This document shows positions 1 to 5,266 of a DNA stretch of 5,266 bases, piece by piece. Under the pieces are notes generated by a model, which was not told where the DNA came from, made no database searches, and worked only from the letters and a program-made list of their open reading frames with translations. Both the position numbers and the translations under genes were made by a program. The stretch is from CAINVV01 sp037129695 (GTDB taxonomy: Bacteria; Bacteroidota; Bacteroidia; Bacteroidales; Prolixibacteraceae): the NCBI GenBank assembly GCA_037129695.1, contig JBAXUL010000190.1:1-5266 (forward strand), read 5' to 3'. The stretch's first letter is position 1. Every line of letters begins with the position of its first letter.

Positions 1-329
1 GGAGTTCCACCCTGAGCACCATAAGCATCAATGGTAACGGTGGTTCTGCCAGCAGGAACCGTAAAACTCTGAACGGCACCTGTGTAATTAAAGGTACTCG
101 TAGTAGTTTGTGCCTGAATGCCAAGTGCCGTAAAAAGCGATAAAATAAAAACACCCAACCAATGAATCCATCTTGTTAAATTTTTTGAAGCCAGAATTCC
201 TGTTTCATCTCCCGACTGAAAATCCGGAACTGTGTTTTTGCGTATTCCGTTATAATTCTGCAAAGAATTGGATTTCAATCCCGACATTTGTTTCTCGGAG
301 AATTTTTGATCAGAGTTGGTGGTTGTCAT
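1..329 (-). CDS. Secreted glycine-rich surface protein, N-terminal part (C-terminus beyond left edge)
   Basis: Only the first 109 codons are present. Reading leftwards from ATG 329-327, the protein begins MTTTNSDQKF. It has a polar stretch to residue 53, then a signal-peptide core (LTRWIHWLGVFILSLFTAL, about residues 51-69) and a likely signal peptidase I cut after GIQA at residue 73. The mature protein would start with Gln74, as is usual for Bacteroidota exported proteins. It continues QTTTSTFNYTGAVQSFTVPA and then VTIDAYGAQGG. That opening is typical of the glycine-rich beta domain found at the front of many large Bacteroidota surface or type IX-secreted proteins. The start is uncertain: a second in-frame ATG lies at 287-285 (Met15), and an in-frame TGA sits upstream near 384. 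Either start leaves an unusually long region before the hydrophobic core. Its function is unknown beyond being exported, possibly an adhesin or matrix protein. Confidence 0.72.
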   Translation of the reverse strand, partial: MTTTNSDQKFSEKQMSGLKSNSLQNYNGIRKNTVPDFQSGDETGILASKNLTRWIHWLGVFILSLFTALGIQAQTTTSTFNYTGAVQSFTVPAGRTTVTIDAYGAQGGT

Positions 330-429
330 GCTGTTGGTTTGTGAGATGTAAAAAGGCGATAGGTTTGTATGCTTATATATTTTTCAGTTCGATATCTACA
401 ATTGAGTAGCGCGTAGTCGGGATTGAAAT
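272..429. repeat. 14-bp perfect inverted repeat linking leader and early coding sequence
   Basis: ATTTCAATCCCGAC at 272-285 has its exact reverse complement, GTCGGGATTGAAAT, at 416-429. The arms are 130 bp apart. On the minus-strand transcript the 416-429 copy lies in the leader of the secreted-protein gene. The 272-285 copy begins at the G of the internal ATG (287-285) and covers the next codons. The match stops abruptly at both ends. The two arms could pair in the RNA, but a chance match or a dispersed palindromic element is also possible. Confidence 0.5.
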
Positions 430-598
430 TTTCCTGACTACGGCTAATATTTTTTGTTGTATTTCCAGTTTTTTCAAAACAGTTTCGGTCTTGAGTGTCT
501 TTATTTCCTGATTCAAACGGAGTCAGCCGGTTAACAGCTCTGTTATTCTGATGCTTATCAAAAATTTCTATCTTGTTCTCCTCTTTGCCCTGGGTCAT
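326..598 (-). CDS. Doubtful small ORF, 90 residues, unknown
   Basis: An open frame starts MTQGKEENKIEIFDKHQNNR and ends HKPTA. It is polar and rich in Asn, Lys, Arg and Thr, with no membrane segment, signal peptide or motif I recognise. Its stop TGA (328-326) overlaps the ATG of the secreted-protein frame (329-327) as ATGA. Its own ATG (598-596) overlaps the stop of a short frame upstream (TGA 597-595) in the same way. Such overlaps are common in coupled operon genes and are the main argument for translation. Against it, the last third runs through a hairpin (412-442), codon choice looks unremarkable, and no family is recognised. It may be leader sequence for the downstream gene rather than a real gene. 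Confidence 0.2.
   Translation of the reverse strand: MTQGKEENKIEIFDKHQNNRAVNRLTPFESGNKDTQDRNCFEKTGNTTKNISRSQENFNPDYALLNCRYRTEKYISIQTYRLFTSHKPTA
412..442. other. Stem-loop in the leader region
   Basis: CGTAGTCGGGA (412-422) can pair with TCCTGACTACG (432-442) around a nine-base loop. On the plus strand this gives 11 pairs including one G-U. On the minus strand the same position is an A-C mismatch, so the plus-strand RNA would fold better. On the plus strand six Ts follow at 450-455, seven bases beyond the stem, which is too far for a textbook intrinsic terminator. One side of the stem overlaps the 14-bp segment complementary to 272-285, so the hairpin and the long-range pairing would exclude each other. 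Confidence 0.35.
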
Positions 599-759
599 TT
601 GAAACCGCCCTTCACGGTAATATCAGCTTTCTTCCTTGAAATGACAACCTGGCCAGTGATGTTGATTGATCGGGTAATTTATTTTTTCGGCCATTGAATT
701 TTCATCTTCAATTGGATAGATTTTGGTTTTGCAATTTGAACATCAACTCCGATCAGGCG
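595..759 (-). pseudogene. Possible decayed coding fragment, unknown
   Basis: From 759 leftwards the minus strand reads VDVQIAKPKSIQLKMKIQWP and KK, a TAA at 681-679, then ITRSINITGQVV, ISRKKADITVKGGFK and a TGA at 597-595. The alternating polar and hydrophobic residues look like beta-strand protein, and the same frame resumes after a single stop. There is no plausible start codon, and I recognise no family. It could be the tail of a gene broken by a nonsense change, or simply chance in AT-rich DNA. Confidence 0.15.
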
Positions 760-2039
760 TTAAAACTCAAAGAATGTGCCATAAAATGTGTTCAATTCAC
801 ATAGTGATCCCAACAAACAAGCAAAAACCTAATCCAGAGAGAATTAAAAATTGAGATAAAAAATAAATTGTCGGTAGAATTGGTTTGAACTACTCGATCT
901 GTTACGCGAAAATGAGCAAGAGGGGCATTTTCGAGTATCCTCAAAAAGGAATAGGACGCTGAAATAAGATGGAATAGGGGAAAAGAGATGCGCATCAATT
1001 CAGAATTTGAACCGTGATGATGGCACATGCTTTGCGAAAATAAAATGTTTGAAATGGTATCTGCTTATTTCTCACTTTATGATAAATTAAAGAACGCTGG
1101 CAATAAGTTCCGAATTACCTTGGTATTCTGGTGGGATGGTACTTCAGGACTTTTGATTGCAAGATAATTTGTTGAATTTTTTTGAAATGTAAGACAAGGA
1201 GTCAGTCTAACTTCCTTTTTTGCCTGAATCAATGTAAGGAAATCAACCACAAATGCAACAGATTAGCCAACAATGTCGGGCATCAAGGGTAGTTGCAATA
1301 CCGTTTTCAACTTGGAGCAAGCTGTTCTGATATGATACATTGGAACAATCTTCAGAGCTGTCTTAATTTGGTATTCAATGACATCGGAGATACGATTGAA
1401 TTTAGCATTGAAATATTTTGATAATTCAATTTTTATTTTTTATTTTTATACAGCCTTGAATATCAATTTCCGTATCTGATTCTATTGAATCTATTGTAAT
1501 TATTCAGGAAAGTGCCTTTACGTGTAACAGTCATTTTATAAATGAGGAATATACAGCAATGCACTCTGATATTTCGAGAATTGCCTAACCTGCCTGAAAC
1601 GGAGAATTGCAAGATGGAATTTGAAAAGATGATCGGTAGGTTATGTCAAATTTGTACAAGTCGATATTGTTTCCGTACGGATGAAGTCAATGATATATAA
1701 GCCGAAACCTGATCATTTAGTCCTGCAATGAAAATTTATCCAACTTAATTCTGCTTTATAAAACTGAAGGCAAAGTTTTGCTTAAGGGAAAGGAATATCT
1801 TATTTGAGTAGCTCGAACAGGAGTAGTGTGTATTTGATAAAAATGGACCATGAATTTTGAATGATGGTTGGTTTTTATCCCTTACGAAACTGAATTTCAA
1901 GGAGAAGCTCAAAAGTATATGCCTGATGTTGGCGAATAGCTTCTGAACTAATATCTGAACGTCAGACATCAATTATTTATTTGATTAATTATCGACTCAT
2001 GAGGCAAGCATAAGCCAGACCCACAAAAGATGTTGTAAA
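760..2039. other. Gene-poor region without a convincing coding sequence
   Basis: No long frame, RNA gene or clear mobile element is visible. Short protein-like frames exist but are unsupported. One is on the minus strand from 1439 to 1077: 58 codons, one TAA at 1265-1263, then 61 more open codons in the same frame; it includes YFNAKFNRISDVIEYQIKTA. Another is on the plus strand at 1027-1167 (46 residues, starting MLCENKMFEMVSAYF). A third is on the plus strand at 1542-1700 (52 residues, with CQICTSRYC near its end). Minus-strand frames at 792-1028 and 1745-1972 look random. An A/T run at 1429-1450 follows a weak six-pair AT-rich hairpin (1407-1412 with 1425-1430). The whole stretch may be a graveyard of decayed genes or the edge of an inserted block. 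Confidence 0.5.
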
Positions 2040-2047
2040 TATATTTG
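2040..2047 (+). promoter_or_regulatory. Possible Bacteroidota -7 promoter element (TATATTTG)
   Basis: TATATTTG fits the Bacteroidota TAnnTTTG consensus and lies about 53 bases before the carbamoyltransferase ATG, leaving a reasonable leader. No matching TTTG or TTG is seen at the expected -33 distance, so support rests on this half-site and its position. No other candidate is evident within the four-gene run, which fits one shared transcript. Confidence 0.3.
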
Positions 2048-2100
2048 AGAGTTTCATATGTGCAATCGGATGTTTAACCTGTTACTAATAATTTTTACGG

Positions 2101-3963
2101 ATGAAAATATTAGGGATTTCGGCATTCTATCATGATTCAGCGGCAGCGATCATTGAAGACGGAAAAATTTTGGCTGCAGCTCAGGAGGAAAGATTTACCA
2201 GAAAGAAACATGACCAGTCTTTTCCATTTCATGCATGTTCCTACTGTCTTGAATTCTCCGGTTTTGAGATAGATGATTTGGATGCGGTAGTTTTTTATGA
2301 CAAGCCCTTACTTAAATTCGAAAGATTACTTGAAACTTATTACCGGTCTGCTCCGAGAGGACTCTCTTCCTTTATCACAGCTATCCCGGTCTGGCTGAAG
2401 GAAAAGCTTTTCTTAAAGAAGCTGATTCGTGATGAACTGCAAAAGATTCAGCCATATGATGCGGGAAAGTTGAAACTTCTTTTTCCCGAACACCACTTAT
2501 CTCATGCGGCAAGTGCTTTTTATCCCTCTCCGTTTGAAGAGGCTGCAATCATCACCATCGATGGCGTTGGAGAATGGACGACCGCTTCGATCTGTTATGG
2601 AAATGGCAATCAAATAGTTATGCTGAAGGAATTGCACTTCCCTGATTCCTTGGGTTTGCTTTATTCGTCCTTTACTTATTATCTTGGATTCAGGGTTAAT
2701 TCTGGAGAATATAAGTTGATGGGTCTGGCACCTTATGGTATTCCCGGTTCGGAAAGAGTTCAGAAATATGTCAGTTTGATCAGGTCAGAGCTGGTTACTA
2801 TTTTTGAGGATGGTTCGATACGGATGAACCAAAAATATTTTGATTATGCCACAGGATTGACCATGATCAATGAAAAAAAATGGAACAGGCTTTTCAGCAT
2901 TTCAAGAAGAAAGCCTGAGCAGGATTTTACACAGGAACAATGTGATCTTGCCCTGGCTATTCAGTTGGTAACCGAAGAAATTGTATTAAAAATGGCCCAT
3001 GAAGCCAAAAGATTGACTGGTTCCAAAAACCTCTGTCTGGCAGGTGGCGTTGCCCTGAACTGTGTGGCCAACGGAAAATTATTGAAGGAAAAAATTTTCG
3101 AGAAATTGTTTATCCAACCAGCCTCCGGTGATGCGGGTTGTTCTCTGGGTGCCGCACAAGCTGCTTATTATCTGTATTTTAATCAGCCTCGCAAAGCGGG
3201 TGATCTCCTTTGTTCCATGCAGGGTGCCTATTTCGGACCTGAATATGACAATAAGGAAATTGAGAAAACTGCAAGGAAATTTAAGGCCATCTATCAATTC
3301 ACCCATAATTATGAGGATCTGGCCACTGAAGTTGCTGATTTACTGGATAAGGGGAAGGTCGTCGGATGGTTTCAGGGCAGGATGGAATTCGGACCACGGG
3401 CCCTGGGCAACCGAAGTATTTTGGGTGATGCACGCAATACGGAGATGCAGAAGAAATTGAATCTCAAAATCAAGTACAGGGAAAGTTTCCGGCCTTTTGC
3501 TCCTACTGTGCTTGAGGAAGATCATTCAAAATATTTTGATATCGAAACCCCTTCTCCATACATGCTTCTGGTGGCTGATGTCAGAGACGATATAAGGAAT
3601 GAAATACCTGACAACTATTATGATCTGCCTTTGCGGGAGAGGTTGTACATCAACAGGTCGGAAGTACCGGCGATCACTCACATTGATTTTTCAGCACGTA
3701 TACAGTCTGTCAGCAAGGAGACCAACTTGAGATACTGGACGCTCATCAACAAATTCAAGGAAAAATCATCCTATGGAGTCATCGTGAATACCAGTTTTAA
3801 TGTGCGTGGAGAGCCGATTGTATGCACGCCTCAGGATGCCTATAAATGTTTTATGAGAACTGAAATGGACTTTCTGGTCATGAATAATTTCATTTTCGAC
3901 AAGAAAGAGCAACCTGAGTGGGATAAGAATGATAACTGGCAAGTTGATTTTGTATTGGATTAA
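2101..3963 (+). CDS. O-carbamoyltransferase, NodU/CmcH (TobZ, SxtI) family
   Basis: This 620-residue cytoplasmic enzyme is full length for the family. Known members use carbamoyl phosphate and ATP to form carbamoyl-adenylate, then pass the carbamoyl group to a hydroxyl of an antibiotic, Nod factor or toxin. The N-terminal Kae1-like domain starts MKILGISAFYHDSAAAIIED. It carries the metal-binding HxxxH (His131-His135 in HHLSHAAS), DGVGEWTT at 154-161, SGEYKLMGLAPYG at 201-213, LAGGVALNCVANG at 313-325 and SGDAGCSLGAA at 342-352 (Asp344). The C-terminal YrdC-like domain has GRMEFGPRALGNRSILGDAR at 426-445, YRESFRPFAPTV at 459-470 and VNTSFNVRGEPIVCTP at 562-577. All family motifs appear intact. 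The ATG gives the canonical first strand and no earlier start is needed. It leads a run of membrane-protein genes, the next beginning 32 bp after its stop. The acceptor cannot be deduced from sequence. Confidence 0.95.
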   Translation: MKILGISAFYHDSAAAIIEDGKILAAAQEERFTRKKHDQSFPFHACSYCLEFSGFEIDDLDAVVFYDKPLLKFERLLETYYRSAPRGLSSFITAIPVWLKEKLFLKKLIRDELQKIQPYDAGKLKLLFPEHHLSHAASAFYPSPFEEAAIITIDGVGEWTTASICYGNGNQIVMLKELHFPDSLGLLYSSFTYYLGFRVNSGEYKLMGLAPYGIPGSERVQKYVSLIRSELVTIFEDGSIRMNQKYFDYATGLTMINEKKWNRLFSISRRKPEQDFTQEQCDLALAIQLVTEEIVLKMAHEAKRLTGSKNLCLAGGVALNCVANGKLLKEKIFEKLFIQPASGDAGCSLGAAQAAYYLYFNQPRKAGDLLCSMQGAYFGPEYDNKEIEKTARKFKAIYQFTHNYEDLATEVADLLDKGKVVGWFQGRMEFGPRALGNRSILGDARNTEMQKKLNLKIKYRESFRPFAPTVLEEDHSKYFDIETPSPYMLLVADVRDDIRNEIPDNYYDLPLRERLYINRSEVPAITHIDFSARIQSVSKETNLRYWTLINKFKEKSSYGVIVNTSFNVRGEPIVCTPQDAYKCFMRTEMDFLVMNNFIFDKKEQPEWDKNDNWQVDFVLD

Positions 3964-3995
3964 ACTATTTCTGAAACGATTTAAAACTGAAAAAG

Positions 3996-4145
3996 ATGGA
4001 ATTTATCAAAGATCTTTGGGATTTCCTGAAAGAAAGGAAAAAGTGGTGGTTGCTTCCCGTGATAGTAATTCTGCTTCTTGTCGGGTTGCTTGTAGTTCTT
4101 GGCGGAGGAAGCGCCTTGTCTCCTTTTATTTATACCATATTTTAA
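3996..4145 (+). CDS. DUF5989 (SxtK-like) small one-helix membrane protein
   Basis: This 49-residue protein begins MEFIKDLWDFLKERKKWW, a probable amphipathic, basic cytoplasmic start. One hydrophobic helix follows (about residues 17-37, LLPVIVILLLVGLLVVLG). It ends GGGSALSPFIYTIF, a Gly/Ser turn and short hydrophobic tail. This layout is that of the DUF5989 family, tiny proteins usually encoded beside NodU/CmcH carbamoyltransferases and, to my recollection, equivalent to SxtK of saxitoxin clusters. No biochemical role is established. The 32-bp gap after the carbamoyltransferase and 9-bp gap before the SxtJ gene suggest co-translation. I infer it helps place the soluble enzyme at the membrane. 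An A-rich stretch (aactgaaaaag), with no true ribosome site, precedes its ATG. Confidence 0.85.
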   Translation: MEFIKDLWDFLKERKKWWLLPVIVILLLVGLLVVLGGGSALSPFIYTIF

Positions 4146-4154
4146 TCAACGATT

Positions 4155-4517
4155 ATGGATCGCTTAAAGAACCTCGAAACCTGCCTCGTCATAGTGACCG
4201 GCTTGTTGATTCTTCATGTGTTTTATGAGCAGAATTCGCTGCTTATTGCTGCCATATTAATTGGATTGATTGGTGTCTTTTTAGAAAAGCCGGCATCCTG
4301 GATTGCATGGTTATGGTATAAAATCGCCGATATTTTAGGGCTGATTGTTCCTAAAATAATTCTTACACTGGTATTCTTTATCTTTCTTTTTCCGATTTCA
4401 GTACTTTCCAAAATATTCAGAAAGAATGGCCCGGATCTCAGCAAAGAAGGCAAGAATTCAACATGGGTGATCAGGCAACATCAATTCGTAAAGGATGATC
4501 TGACAAAGCCATGGTAA
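4155..4517 (+). CDS. SxtJ family membrane protein
   Basis: This 120-residue integral membrane protein starts MDRLKNLETCLVIVTGLLIL. It has about three hydrophobic segments (residues 8-23, 28-43 and 60-85), the middle pair joined by a short loop near YEQN. The segment EKPASWIAWLWYKIADILG (44-62) and the soluble tail ending STWVIRQHQFVKDDLTKPW resemble the conserved parts of the SxtJ family, which I recognise from gene order and topology as well as sequence. SxtJ homologues commonly sit next to O-carbamoyltransferases, but their activity is unknown. The gene starts 9 bp after the DUF5989 stop and ends 60 bp before the SGNH hydrolase start, with no visible terminator between. Likely roles are a membrane partner of the carbamoyltransferase or a scaffold for it. 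Confidence 0.85.
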   Translation: MDRLKNLETCLVIVTGLLILHVFYEQNSLLIAAILIGLIGVFLEKPASWIAWLWYKIADILGLIVPKIILTLVFFIFLFPISVLSKIFRKNGPDLSKEGKNSTWVIRQHQFVKDDLTKPW

Positions 4518-4577
4518 TCAGTTATATAATTAAGATATTCTTCGTTAATCCATTGATAATCTAAATTGGTCATTCAC

Positions 4578-5266
4578 ATGAAGAAAACAATAACCTGGAC
4601 GTTTGTCGTTCTGACCGGAATTATTCTGCTCTATTTGTGGGTCGGATTTTTCCTTCCCAATCCGGCCATGGAAAGTTGGGATACCTGGTACAAATACAGA
4701 ATTGTATTGTGGCTTCCGAGGATAATTATTCCCCTGTTGTATTGTATCATCTTATTAATGGTTTTTACAAAGGATAGAAAGCTTTCGCAAAATATTGCAA
4801 CACTTCTTGGTACCTTTTTGATCTTGTTTCTCGTTGCTGCCTCCTTGATTTATGTCAATAAATCAAAGACCCGCAGTGGGTACATCAAGGACCAGTATCA
4901 CCCGTATCTACAAATATTGCCACCAACTACTGCCGACCTCAATAAGGCTTCAGGCAAAAAAGCGATCAGAATATTTTGTCTGGGTGGTTCAACAACAGCT
5001 TGGAAGAACAGTAAAAATGTAGGATGGCCGGAGAGTCTTGAGAAAGAACTCCGACAATTCTATCATTCAGATTCAATATTTGTTTTCAATTTCGGAATAC
5101 CCTGGTATACCACTTTACACACATTGATCAATTTTGAAACAAATCTGAGGCAGCATAAGCCTGATGTAATCATCGTTATGCACAATATCAATGATTTTTT
5201 GCAAAATGCTGATTTTAGCTATTTAAGCAATGGATCGTTCAGGCAGGATTACGGCCATTTCCTTGG
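4578..5266 (+). CDS. Membrane-anchored SGNH/GDSL hydrolase, N-terminal part (runs off right edge)
   Basis: The first 229 codons are present, with no stop before the edge. Three hydrophobic helices (about residues 5-26, 42-63 and 71-93) precede a soluble domain. The basic N-terminus (MKK) and the KDRK loop at 65-68 put the soluble part outside the cytoplasm. It begins near residue 128 as KAIRIFCLGGSTTAW: block I with candidate nucleophile Ser138. Next come block II, NFGIPWYTTLHTLINFETNL (Gly173), and block III, IIVMHNINDF, with Asn205-Asp206. The usual block III glycine is replaced by Asn203. Block V with the catalytic Asp and His would lie past the window. SGNH enzymes are esterases, deacylases or acyltransferases on glycans and lipids. 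SxtL of saxitoxin clusters is also a GDSL-type protein. The ATG at 4578 gives a normal membrane-protein start. I infer that it removes or transfers an ester or carbamoyl group on the product of the neighbours, without proof. Confidence 0.85.
   Translation, partial: MKKTITWTFVVLTGIILLYLWVGFFLPNPAMESWDTWYKYRIVLWLPRIIIPLLYCIILLMVFTKDRKLSQNIATLLGTFLILFLVAASLIYVNKSKTRSGYIKDQYHPYLQILPPTTADLNKASGKKAIRIFCLGGSTTAWKNSKNVGWPESLEKELRQFYHSDSIFVFNFGIPWYTTLHTLINFETNLRQHKPDVIIVMHNINDFLQNADFSYLSNGSFRQDYGHFL

Noticed and set aside
173..409. Plus-strand 78-residue frame ending just before the hairpin
   Set aside because: It lies antisense to the signal peptide leader of the secreted-protein gene, is rich in Phe, Trp and Cys, and looks like a shadow frame.
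272..429. CRISPR-like repeat ending, GATTGAAAT
   Set aside because: Only two copies exist, in opposite orientation, 130 bp apart and 14 bp long. There is no regular array, spacer pattern or cas gene.
792..1028. Minus-strand 78-residue frame
   Set aside because: It has no recognisable motif, no neighbours to couple with and random-looking composition.
1407..1450. Intrinsic terminator before an A/T-rich run
   Set aside because: The stem is six AT-rich pairs around a twelve-base loop, and no gene ends just upstream.
1745..1972. Minus-strand 75-residue frame, and a possible Crp/Fnr-type remnant on the opposite strand
   Set aside because: The minus frame looks low-complexity. The plus strand gives only loose, frame-jumping similarity with several stops, too weak to name.
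3128..3460. Plus-strand 110-residue frame and the minus-strand frames at 3079-3306 and 3340-3525
   Set aside because: All lie inside the intact carbamoyltransferase, whose motifs fix the true frame.
3929..4228. Plus-strand 99-residue frame across the carbamoyltransferase end and the next genes
   Set aside because: It overlaps three well-supported frames (carbamoyltransferase tail, DUF5989 and SxtJ) and has no family-like sequence.
4223..4453. Minus-strand 76-residue frame
   Set aside because: It is antisense to the SxtJ-family gene.
2101..5266. Actual saxitoxin biosynthesis
   Set aside because: Only tailoring-type genes are present. The core sxtA, sxtG, sxtB and dioxygenase-type genes are absent from the window, and the host looks non-cyanobacterial.

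Overview
The window most likely comes from a member of the Bacteroidota. It is AT-rich. Its genes start without clear Shine-Dalgarno sequences, in A/T-rich leaders. The left-edge gene encodes a signal peptide that would leave glutamine at the mature N-terminus, a hallmark of this phylum (the 'Q-rule'), followed by a glycine-rich surface-protein domain common there. A TAnnTTTG motif like the Bacteroidota -7 element lies ahead of the main operon. The genus cannot be told from this sequence.

Left part (1 to about 600, minus strand): the 5' end of a secreted glycine-rich protein, running off the left edge. It has an unusually long stretch before its signal peptide. A doubtful 90-residue frame lies just upstream and joins it through an ATGA overlap. 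The leader holds a hairpin and a 14-bp segment exactly complementary to the early coding sequence of the secreted protein.

Middle (about 600 to 2100): roughly 1.5 kb with no convincing gene. Several short, interrupted, protein-like frames on both strands make decayed coding sequence plausible, but none is recognised.

Right part (2101 to 5266, plus strand): a tight operon-like run of four genes. They encode a complete NodU/CmcH-family O-carbamoyltransferase, a 49-residue one-helix membrane protein (DUF5989/SxtK-like), a 120-residue SxtJ-family membrane protein, and the 5' part of a membrane-anchored SGNH/GDSL hydrolase. This gene set matches the sxtI-sxtJ-sxtK-sxtL segment of cyanobacterial saxitoxin clusters, but with the two small genes in the opposite order. 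No other toxin-pathway gene is visible. The likeliest reading is a mobile or widespread carbamoyl-tailoring module acting on another hydroxylated molecule at the membrane, such as a surface glycan, a lipid or a small secondary metabolite. The carbamoyltransferase would add carbamoyl groups from carbamoyl phosphate and ATP. The two small membrane proteins may dock it to the membrane. The SGNH enzyme, predicted outside the cytoplasm, may remove or exchange an ester group.
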